Part shown: positions 1 through 6,237 of the stretch, in pieces | Numbering within the stretch: position 1 is the stretch's first letter | How the letters are laid out: the number at the start of each line of letters is the position of its first letter | From: Alphaproteobacteria bacterium | GTDB taxonomy: Bacteria; Pseudomonadota; Alphaproteobacteria; Micavibrionales; Micavibrionaceae | Length of the DNA: 11,158 nt | Assembly (NCBI GenBank): GCA_023141075.1 | Contig: JAGLKL010000028.1 | Span: 1 to 11,158, forward strand | Direction: 5' to 3' | Notes under the pieces: model-generated | What the model was told of the DNA's origin: nothing | What the model saw: the letters and a program-made list of their open reading frames with translations, nothing else | The model's database searches: none | Position numbers and translations under genes: made by a program

Positions 1-120
1 CGCTTCAGGACTGGATTTTGAAATTTGTTTTATCATCTCATCAGGGTTTTTAAAGGTGTATGTAGATGGATCACTTAAATCATAATCTGGACGGGAGATG
101 GTAGTTTTTCCCCTAGACAT
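1..120 (-). CDS. Unrecognised protein, N-terminal fragment (gene leaves the window)
   Basis: An open frame of 40 codons runs from an ATG at 120-118 to the window edge without a stop. AGAGGA lies about 7 bases upstream of the ATG, which supports this start. The visible peptide begins MSRGKTTISRPDYDLSDP and continues as a polar, Lys/Asp/Ser-rich stretch ending in ISKSSPEA. It has no signal peptide or membrane segment. I do not recognise it. It is in the same direction as the 270-residue gene and 81 bases from that gene's stop, with a possible promoter of its own in the gap. The rest of the gene lies outside the window, so its length and function cannot be judged. Confidence 0.6.
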   Translation of the reverse strand, partial: MSRGKTTISRPDYDLSDPSTYTFKNPDEMIKQISKSSPEA

Positions 121-163
121 TGTTTTTTCCTCTTATTTATTTTGTTCAATTTGTTCTGTTCAA

Positions 164-191
164 AATATACACGACATTCTCATGCCGTTAA
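164..191 (-). promoter_or_regulatory. Possible sigma-70-type promoter for the leftmost gene
   Basis: Read on the minus strand, TTAACG (191-186) and TATATT (169-164) are 16 bases apart. This places a start of transcription near 157, upstream of the AGAGGA ribosome site of the partial gene. GAACA-type words recur three times between the -10 box and the ribosome site. The match is moderate and the region is AT-rich, so it could be chance. Confidence 0.3.
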
Positions 192-201
192 GTACAAATG
201 C

Positions 202-1014
202 TTATGTGATCTTAACGTCAGCAGTTAAATCCGCTCTTTCTTGAGGGGGGGTATCCTGAGTTTGATCTGTTGCAGGTTCGCCGCCAAATCCCTCGGCAGC
301 ACAAGCTATAAGAGTACCTGGCACAGGTGCAACGGTGTTAAAATCCTGACGAACATTCATCAATCCATCGCTGCCATTTATTGTGTTCTGGGGGTTAATT
401 TCCATTTCCGGGTCGGGATTAGGAATTATATATGTATCCTGTGGAGTGGTGTCGAAAATACCTTCTCCGATGTATTTACCCGAGGGTGAACGAGAGGGTT
501 CTTCTTCCGGTTCACCTTGTAATCTCTCCTCCAGTTTCTCGCGGATATATTCCATGGCAGACTTTTCGGTTGCCTGTATTATCTTTTTAAAGCCGTTTTG
601 GGCACATATCGCCAGCCCATCTATTTCCGTCTTGCTAAACCCTTTCAATTCAGTTGATAAACGTATTAAAGTTTCTTCAGAAGGAGGGGAGACTGCACCG
701 GTTACGGCCAGGTGAGTAGACTGACTAATAAGCATGCCCATAGCTTCCTCGGGGCTTAATATGCCATCTTCTCCAAGAGTTTTTTCAGCATCAACACCCA
801 GTACCTCTTTGCAATACCCGGCTATTCCTGGATCGGACAGACTTTTTTGGAGTAGAATCTCTGATAGTTTATATCCTATTTCCCCTCTTTTGCTAGCAAA
901 ATCTTCTATCAAAAGATCACGTGTAATCGGCTCACCGTCAAGTGTCGTTGTTTCACCGCGTGCAATACGATCTAAAAGGGCCTCGGACACTTCTATTGTG
1001 TTTTGCTCATCCAT
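202..1014 (-). CDS. Unrecognised acidic protein downstream of flbD
   Basis: This gene encodes 270 residues from an ATG at 1014-1012, with AAGGGG about 7 bases upstream, to a TAA at 204-202. I do not recognise the family. Residues 1-168 look mostly helical and charged, with Glu-rich stretches near 8-20 and 150-170. From about residue 169 the chain becomes Pro/Asn/Asp/Glu-rich and probably disordered (PNPDPEMEINPQN near 198-210). It has no signal peptide or membrane segment, and three scattered Cys (68, 137, 238). It follows flbD by 125 bases on the same strand with a possible promoter of its own, so it need not belong to the flagellar operon. A seven-base G run at 245-251 encodes a Thr-Pro-Pro in the tail. 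Position next to flbD allows a flagellar role, but nothing in the protein shows one. Confidence 0.75.
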   Translation of the reverse strand: MDEQNTIEVSEALLDRIARGETTTLDGEPITRDLLIEDFASKRGEIGYKLSEILLQKSLSDPGIAGYCKEVLGVDAEKTLGEDGILSPEEAMGMLISQSTHLAVTGAVSPPSEETLIRLSTELKGFSKTEIDGLAICAQNGFKKIIQATEKSAMEYIREKLEERLQGEPEEEPSRSPSGKYIGEGIFDTTPQDTYIIPNPDPEMEINPQNTINGSDGLMNVRQDFNTVAPVPGTLIACAAEGFGGEPATDQTQDTPPQERADLTADVKIT

Positions 1015-1088
1015 TTTTTCACCCCTTTTTTAGTATGCGCTACCCCTTAAAGAGGCTTTTTCGCAATGTAATAAGAAAACTGTGCTCA

Positions 1089-1118
1089 AGTATATCACAG
1101 TTAAATTGAACTACGCAA
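1089..1118 (-). promoter_or_regulatory. Possible sigma-70-type promoter for the 270-residue gene
   Basis: On the minus strand TTGCGT (1118-1113) and TATACT (1094-1089) are separated by 18 bases. Transcription would start near 1082, leaving a leader of about 70 bases. The leader contains an imperfect palindrome, CCCCTTAAAGAGG, at about 1043-1055. No sigma-54 -24/-12 pattern was found here, which argues against direct activation by the neighbouring FlbD. Confidence 0.35.
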
Positions 1119-1139
1119 AAAAATAAAAAAGGGGATTCA

Positions 1140-2537
1140 TCAACCACCGCTACCGACAGCAGGGATATCAAGACCATCTTGTTTGTACTGGTTCAATTTA
1201 TTGCGCAAGGTACGGATGGAAATGCCCAGAATATTAGCGGCGTGGGTGCGGTTTCCCAAACAGTGACCCAGCGTATTAAGGATCATATCGCGTTCAACAT
1301 CGGATATTGTACGGCCAATCATGGATTCAATGCTGCCCGGATTCTGGACTAGAGGAGCAGCCGCGACCGGAGACTCTGCGCTGGATACGCTAGCAGGATC
1401 GGGCGCAGAGGGGGGGGGCGTCCCCGATCTCGATAATGCTGGGCTTTGAATAAAGATCGCATCGGCCTCGATTTTTTCTTCCGCAGACATCAATATAGCT
1501 CGGTGCATGGTATTTTCCAGCTCCCTGATGTTCCCGCGCCATGTGCAGGATTGCAGCTTTGACAGTGCTTCGGAGGACAGAGCTTTGCGCTCGATCCCAT
1601 TGTTTTCCGCATACTTATCAGCAAAAAATTGCGCTAGCCGGGCGATATCATTAGGACGATCACGCAAGGGTGGTAGAGCAATATTCACAACATTAAGTCG
1701 GAAATAAAGATCTTCCCGGAATTCTCCTTTTTGGACTGACTCTTCGATATTGCGATTAGATGTCGCAATAATACGCGTGTCTACTTTCACGGCATCATTA
1801 CTTCCGATACGGGTGATTTCCTTTTCCTGCAGCACACGTAACAGCTTGGACTGAAGCAGTGGATGCATTTCGCTGATCTCATCAAGCAACAATGTTCCTG
1901 TATGAGCTTCTTCAAATTTTCCGATGCGCCTCCCGGTTGCTCCGGTAAAGGCACCTTTCTCATGGCCGAAGAGCTCTGATTCCAGCAGGTTTTCCGGGAT
2001 AGCCGCGCAGTTAACCGCAATAAAGGGAGCGCTGCCCCGCTTGGACTTATTGTGCATGTAGCGTGCCATCACTTCTTTACCGGTTCCCGATTCTCCGGTG
2101 ATCAGCACAGTTGCTTCGGAAGGCGCTACTTTATTAGCCAAATTTAGTACGGCGACCATCGATGGATCATCGGCGATCATCGTATTATTCTCTTCACTAA
2201 CCGCTTCAAGAACTGCGGCGATAAGTTCTGCGTCCGGGGGGAGGGGCACATATTCTTTTGCACCATCTTGAATAGCTTTAACAGCCGAGCGTGCATCCGT
2301 CCCAATCCCACAGGCGATTACAGGCATATGGATGCGTTCTTTTTTCAGGCGCGTAATAAAATCACCGATTTTCTGCTTAACATCAATCATGGCCAGATCG
2401 GCACCTTTGCCGTTAAGCAATGCGCCGAGAGCTTCTTCGGTGTCTTCACAGTGTATTACTTTTGCTCCTCGTTGCAGGGCTATTTTCCCGGCTTGAGAAA
2501 TATGTCCATCCAAACGACCGATTATCATTAAACGCAT
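1140..2537 (-). CDS. flbD: FlbD-type sigma-54-dependent flagellar transcription activator
   Basis: This gene encodes a 465-residue bacterial enhancer-binding protein. Residues 1-115 form a receiver-like domain. Asp52 is present, but the usual acidic pair near residue 10 is missing and the late conserved Lys is Leu99, so the domain looks degenerate, as described for Caulobacter FlbD. The AAA+ domain carries Walker A GESGTGKE (148-155), the sigma-54 contact loop GAFTGA (195-200), Walker B TLLLDE (215-220), and REDLYFRLNV (274-283), which contains the Arg-finger region. A Pro/Ala/Ser linker (about 366-400) leads to a Fis-type helix-turn-helix (about 412-450, RTHAANILGISIRTLRNKL). The start ATG has GGGGAG about 10 bases upstream, and the stop is TGA. 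In Caulobacter this protein activates late sigma-54 flagellar genes and represses fliF; the same role is inferred here. A run of nine C codes the linker Pro residues. Confidence 0.93.
   Translation of the reverse strand: MRLMIIGRLDGHISQAGKIALQRGAKVIHCEDTEEALGALLNGKGADLAMIDVKQKIGDFITRLKKERIHMPVIACGIGTDARSAVKAIQDGAKEYVPLPPDAELIAAVLEAVSEENNTMIADDPSMVAVLNLANKVAPSEATVLITGESGTGKEVMARYMHNKSKRGSAPFIAVNCAAIPENLLESELFGHEKGAFTGATGRRIGKFEEAHTGTLLLDEISEMHPLLQSKLLRVLQEKEITRIGSNDAVKVDTRIIATSNRNIEESVQKGEFREDLYFRLNVVNIALPPLRDRPNDIARLAQFFADKYAENNGIERKALSSEALSKLQSCTWRGNIRELENTMHRAILMSAEEKIEADAIFIQSPALSRSGTPPPSAPDPASVSSAESPVAAAPLVQNPGSIESMIGRTISDVERDMILNTLGHCLGNRTHAANILGISIRTLRNKLNQYKQDGLDIPAVGSGG
1410..1418. 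repeat. Homopolymer run of nine G within flbD
   Basis: Nine consecutive G (C on the coding strand) encode Pro-Pro-Pro in the linker between the AAA+ and helix-turn-helix domains of FlbD. A gain or loss of one base would shift the frame before the DNA-binding domain. It is the longest G run I see in the window; other runs reach six or seven. Confidence 0.9.
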
Positions 2538-2627
2538 TAACTTTTAGCTCCCCAAAATCCATATTTCGCACTAGCTCACAAGAGCGTAACCCTATGCATA
2601 TAGCAGAGCTATCCGAAGGAATAAAGA

Positions 2628-3467
2628 CTACTTAAAGTAATTAATTCTCAAAGAGGGGGGAAGAAGGCCGTTAATTATCATTTCCAGATTACGCGGATTT
2701 TCCTGTTTAATCATGGAAAGTGCCGTTTTAAGGATCATGGTTTTGGCCATAGCCTGATCCGCTGCATTTTTTTCGACTTTAGCGGCCAGAGGAGATAACA
2801 CCACAGTCCCCATAATAGCGCCATAAAACGTTGTCAACAACGCCAAAGCCATGGCTGGGCCGATAGCCTCGGGATTTTCGAGTTCTGCGAGCATTTGCAC
2901 CAAACCAACCAAAGTCCCGATCAGCCCCATGGCCGGAGCGACTTCAGAAGCGCGTTTTAATATACTTGCCGCACGTTTCATGCGCTCTTCTTCTTTTTCT
3001 ATGTCCAGCTCCAAAATACGCCTAATATCTTCATAATTATATCCATCTGTCACTAAACCCAGAGTATAGAGAAGGAAAGGCTCATTTTTAGTTTGATTCT
3101 CATAATTGGCCATACTGAGCAGCCCTTTTTTGCGGGCAATTACGGCTAGGTCAATCAAGCTTGTTGCAAGCTGTGAAAAGCTGCGAACCGGACGAAGAAA
3201 AGATGTAAAAAGGATGCTGAGAGATTGACGCAATTCCATGCCTGTATACGGAATACAACTAGCTGTCATAGTGCCGAAGATCACAATCATAACCGATGGG
3301 CCGTTGACAAAATTCGCATCGCTCTGTCCCATGGAAATCGCACCGATAATCAAAGCAAAAGAAAGAATCAACCCTAACAGCGTTACGAGATCCATAACAT
3401 TACGCACGCCCGGTACAGTTACGTTGGGCAAAGTCGCATCAGCTTGTTGTTGTACGTCTGAGGCCAT
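2628..3467 (-). CDS. motA: MotA/TolQ/ExbB-family flagellar stator subunit
   Basis: This gene encodes a 279-residue polytopic inner-membrane protein of the MotA/PomA type. Membrane segments are seen at about 26-46, 56-74, 177-195 and 207-228. The large cytoplasmic loop between the second and third contains ARKKGLLSMAN (111-121). Pro178 (VAPAMGLIGTLVGLV) and Pro226 (VLSPLAAK) match the two prolines needed for ion-driven conformational change in MotA. Arg112 corresponds to the loop Arg that contacts FliG, but the partner Glu eight residues later is Ala120. MotA pairs with MotB to form the torque-generating channel, and no motB is present here. It lies between fliN and flbD in the same direction, 277 and 90 bases from them. 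The ATG at 3467-3465 has no good ribosome site, so initiation may be weak. A TolQ/ExbB-like role is less likely given the context. Confidence 0.85.
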   Translation of the reverse strand: MASDVQQQADATLPNVTVPGVRNVMDLVTLLGLILSFALIIGAISMGQSDANFVNGPSVMIVIFGTMTASCIPYTGMELRQSLSILFTSFLRPVRSFSQLATSLIDLAVIARKKGLLSMANYENQTKNEPFLLYTLGLVTDGYNYEDIRRILELDIEKEEERMKRAASILKRASEVAPAMGLIGTLVGLVQMLAELENPEAIGPAMALALLTTFYGAIMGTVVLSPLAAKVEKNAADQAMAKTMILKTALSMIKQENPRNLEMIINGLLPPSLRINYFK

Positions 3468-3744
3468 AGTCTATATTCTGATCGTTTCCATCGTCTCCGT
3501 TGTATTGGCAAGCACCACTCATTCCGCAACCGGAGCTTACCAAATACATAAATTATGATTTACACAGCCATGCAGTTAAGAAAACTTATCTTTTAAAACT
3601 TACTCTATGAAAAAACACAAAAAAAGAGAAAACACGAAATAAAACCGGGTTGTAAACACCTGCATTGCGACAACAACACTTATTGCGTCATAAATAGAGG
3701 ACATCTCTGTAGCATAAATAATGAGTGAAAGAATAAAACGGCTT
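3468..3744. other. Intergenic gap between fliN and motA
   Basis: These 277 bases lie between the stop of fliN and the start of motA. The middle (about 3600-3650) is A/T-rich, with T runs on the transcribed minus strand but no convincing stem before them, so I do not call a terminator. A 36-codon minus-strand frame with three Cys begins inside the gap and overlaps the motA start, but it has no ribosome site. Nothing else was recognised. Confidence 0.5.
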
Positions 3745-4164
3745 TTACGAGCGGTCAGATTTCACAATTTCAGTCATGGTAATACCCAATTTGTCTTCCA
3801 CAACCACAACTTCGCCACGTGCGACCAAACGATTATTGACATAAATATCAATAGCTTCCCCGACTTTACGGTCAAGCTCAACAACAGCACCCCGTCCAAG
3901 TTTCAAAAGCTGGCTCACCTGCATGGTTGAACTACCAAGCACTGCCGATACATTCACCGGAATATCATAAATAGCTGTCACATCGCCAGCCATAGCTTCA
4001 CCTACGGAGTATTCCTGTTTGTCTTTGTTTTGGATTTCAGCAGGTTCTTCTATCTCATCATAATTAAGATTGCCATCTTCCGAGTCGCCAGCACTTTCCG
4101 CCTCGGCTCCTTCTTCTATAGGATTCTGGTCTTCAGGTTCTTGATTTTCAGTTTCATCACTCAT
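3745..4164 (-). CDS. fliN: Flagellar motor switch protein FliN
   Basis: This gene encodes 139 residues. Residues 1-62 are strongly acidic and probably disordered. Residues 63-134 form the SpoA (surface presentation of antigens) domain, with the typical pattern YDIPVNVSAVLG (66-77), LLKLGRGAVVELDRKVGE (86-103), DIYVNNRLVARGEVVVVED (106-124) and the closing LGITMTEIV (126-134). FliN assembles the lower C-ring of the motor, binds FliM and FliG, and docks FliH at the export site. The ATG directly follows the fliH stop with no gap, and GGAG lies 8 bases upstream inside fliH, so the two genes are translationally coupled. The long acidic N-terminus makes it larger than the bare domain, as is common in Alphaproteobacteria. 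No fliM is seen in the window. Confidence 0.93.
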   Translation of the reverse strand: MSDETENQEPEDQNPIEEGAEAESAGDSEDGNLNYDEIEEPAEIQNKDKQEYSVGEAMAGDVTAIYDIPVNVSAVLGSSTMQVSQLLKLGRGAVVELDRKVGEAIDIYVNNRLVARGEVVVVEDKLGITMTEIVKSDRS

Positions 4165-4962
4165 CTATGATTCTCCAGATGTCGTTGTCTCTCCTGACGC
4201 ATTTTTTTGATCAGGAATGTCCTGCGGTGTGTTTTCTGCGGACATATCATCGCCGGTATCTCCTTCTGATAATCCGGTTTCACCATCCACAGTCTGCTCG
4301 TTGTCGCCGACCATATCCTTTTCGCCATTATCCCCATCATGAATGCTAAAGCCATGCTCTGCAAGAGAGTGATTTAAAATATTGAAGATTTTTTCACTTA
4401 AAGCATTACGATCGCATAAAAGTCCACCATCCGGCCAGCTTATCCGGCAAGCATATTCAGGCAAAGAGGAATCTGCTTTAAAGGTAATTTGCTTTTGCAG
4501 CACGTCAGTGTGTTCTTTAATCAGTTTTGTAAACGGCTCGAAAACAGTGTCATTGACATCAATCTGGATCTTTTCGGGAACCATATGAGCCGATAAAGCA
4601 TCGGATACTGCTGTGCGAAGCTCGTCTACGCCGTGTGCTTCCATATAAACAGGGAAGGTTTTGGTAAATATTTGTGCAGCCAGATGCGTGGCGTTTTGTT
4701 CATAGTCATTCCGGCGCTTTTCTTCAGATGAGAACAACACACTTACATCACTCTCGATTTTCTCCAGCAGGGTAAGCATCGCATTGGTTATACTTTCCTG
4801 ACTTTCCTGAAATCCGGCCTTTTTCCCCTCTTCAAAAGCGTTGCGGCGCGTTGCTTCCATTTCCTCACGTGAGAACTCGGGCAGCTTTGTACGCTCCTCT
4901 TCCGATAAGGGCAGAGCATCATCAAATATATTAGCATCAAAGAGAAATGGTTGACTCTTCAT
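4165..4962 (-). CDS. fliH: FliH/FlbE-type regulator of the flagellar export ATPase
   Basis: This gene encodes 265 residues. The FliH hallmark is the N-terminal helical region with AFEEGKKAGFQES (42-54), followed by a coiled-coil-prone stretch to about residue 100. A C-terminal globular part contains RISWPDGGLLCDR (173-185), the usual conserved turn of the family. Residues 207-265 form a low-complexity, Asp/Glu/Gly/Thr-rich acidic tail that typical FliH proteins lack. FliH binds and restrains the FliI ATPase and docks it at FliN in the C-ring; the Caulobacter counterpart is called FlbE. The ATG at 4962-4960 has AAGGGA 13 bases upstream, which is a long spacing, so the exact start is uncertain. 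The gene sits just downstream of the MITE that separates it from fliG. Sequence conservation is low across this family, so the call leans partly on position. Confidence 0.85.
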   Translation of the reverse strand: MKSQPFLFDANIFDDALPLSEEERTKLPEFSREEMEATRRNAFEEGKKAGFQESQESITNAMLTLLEKIESDVSVLFSSEEKRRNDYEQNATHLAAQIFTKTFPVYMEAHGVDELRTAVSDALSAHMVPEKIQIDVNDTVFEPFTKLIKEHTDVLQKQITFKADSSLPEYACRISWPDGGLLCDRNALSEKIFNILNHSLAEHGFSIHDGDNGEKDMVGDNEQTVDGETGLSEGDTGDDMSAENTPQDIPDQKNASGETTTSGES

Positions 4963-4995
4963 GGTAATGTCTGTTTCCCTTACTTTTCTTGTTAA

Positions 4996-5181
4996 CTAGG
5001 GTCTAAACCCACAGCTTTTATCCATTCTGCGCGAGAAAATTTTTGAGAGATGCACGCGAAAACAGCGTAGAGCGTAGCCATAGTCACGGTCAAGCTGTTT
5101 GAATGTACAGATGCAAAAATTTACTTCTTTCCTTTTATTTTGTCACAGAAATTGTATAAAAACTGTGGGTTTAGACCCTAG
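4996..5181. mobile_element. MITE-like element with 26-bp terminal inverted repeats, inserted between fliG and fliH
   Basis: The two ends are inverted copies. Bases 4996-5014 read ctagggtctaaacccacag and bases 5163-5181 are its exact reverse complement; the match extends to 26 bases (4996-5021 against 5156-5181) with one mismatch. The 134-base interior has no coding frame. The ends fit either a CTAG target duplication (IS5-like) around a 178-bp element or a TA duplication (IS630/mariner-like) around a 180-bp element. The element begins 7 bases after the fliG stop and ends 33 bases before fliH. It carries no transposase and would need one supplied in trans. The transcript could fold into a long stem here, which might lower expression of fliH and fliN. 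Confidence 0.8.
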
Positions 5182-5188
5182 CCATAAA

Positions 5189-6208
5189 CTATGAGACCAT
5201 TTCTTCCTCAGTAGAACCAGCACTGATCGTGACTTCGCCGCGGCTTTCCAGATCTTTGGTTACAGTAACGACATATTGCTGAGCTTCTTCCACGTCTCTC
5301 AGGCGGACAGGCCCCATCACGGCCATATCTTCTTTCATGATCTTACCGGCACGCTCGGACATATTGGAGAAGAACATATCCTTGAGAGAATCCGAAGCAC
5401 CTTTGAGTGCAAGAGGTAGTTTTTCTTTGTCCACAGCTCGGATGATCGTTTGAATTGAACTTGTGTCGAGTTTAAGCATATCTTCGAAAGTAAACATCAG
5501 GCTGCGGATTTTTTCAGCAGAATCCGGCGTGGATTTTTCCAATGATTCCATAAACCGACTTTCTATAGCGCGTTCCATATTGTTAAAGATTTCGGCAATC
5601 AACTCATGACTATCACGGCGTTGTGTTTTGGCAAGGTTGGACATAAATTCTTTACGCAAAGTTTTTTCAACTTCTTCAAGAATTTCTTTTTGCACGGTTT
5701 CCATCTTCAGCATGCGGTGGATGACTTCGAGTGCAAAACCGTCAGGCAAAATAGCCAGCACGCGTGCAGCGTGATCTGTAGCAACTTTGGACAGTACAAC
5801 AGCAACGGTTTGCGGATATTCCTTTTGCAGGAAGTTGGCTAGAATTTCTTCGTTCACATTGCCAAGTTTTTCCCACATAGTTCGCCCTGCCGGACCGCGG
5901 ATTTCCTCCATAATCAGGTTGATTCTTTCCGGCGAGAGTCCTGATTTTTGTAACAGGCGCTCGGTACTGTCTTGCGAACCGACCAGTGCATTGGTCGAAC
6001 TGATTTGTTCGGTAAATTCAACAAAAAGCTTTTCAACAATAGAAGGGCCGATTTTCCCCAGACCGGAGATAATTTGTGATAATTCAAGAATTTCGTCATC
6101 ATCCATATGACCGAATATTTGTGCTGTCTGATCCTCACTCAACGACAACATAAAAACAGCTGCTTTTTCCGGGCCGGATAATGATCTGTAATCGTCTCTT
6201 ACGTGCAT
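5189..6208 (-). CDS. fliG: Flagellar motor switch protein FliG
   Basis: This gene encodes 339 residues, the usual FliG length. The N-terminal domain (about 1-105) binds the MS-ring protein FliF. The middle domain has the EHPQ motif as EYPQ (130-133), and a hinge MFTF lies at 238-241. The C-terminal torque helix keeps the charged residues known from E. coli FliG: Lys269, Arg286, Glu293, Asp294 and Arg302 line up with Lys264, Arg281, Asp288, Asp289 and Arg297, with one conservative Asp-to-Glu change. FliG transmits stator torque to the rotor and switches rotation direction together with FliM and FliN. The ATG has AAGG 9 bases upstream and lies 29 bases after the fliF stop, which indicates one operon. 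The MITE begins immediately downstream. Confidence 0.96.
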   Translation of the reverse strand: MHVRDDYRSLSGPEKAAVFMLSLSEDQTAQIFGHMDDDEILELSQIISGLGKIGPSIVEKLFVEFTEQISSTNALVGSQDSTERLLQKSGLSPERINLIMEEIRGPAGRTMWEKLGNVNEEILANFLQKEYPQTVAVVLSKVATDHAARVLAILPDGFALEVIHRMLKMETVQKEILEEVEKTLRKEFMSNLAKTQRRDSHELIAEIFNNMERAIESRFMESLEKSTPDSAEKIRSLMFTFEDMLKLDTSSIQTIIRAVDKEKLPLALKGASDSLKDMFFSNMSERAGKIMKEDMAVMGPVRLRDVEEAQQYVVTVTKDLESRGEVTISAGSTEEEMVS

Positions 6209-6237
6209 ATGCGCTTACCTTAAATATACCCTAAATT

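Noticed and set aside
1105..1139. T-rich tract after the flbD stop as a terminator
   Set aside because: No stable stem precedes the T runs, only a weak G/C pairing around the stop codon.
2574..2585. GCTC-acaa-GAGC hairpin in the motA-flbD gap
   Set aside because: The stem is only four base pairs with no T run, so it is not a credible terminator or operator.
3440..3560. A 36-codon Cys-containing minus-strand frame overlapping the motA start, and a 6-codon frame ending three bases before motA
   Set aside because: Neither has a convincing ribosome site and no lipobox fits. They are too short to support.
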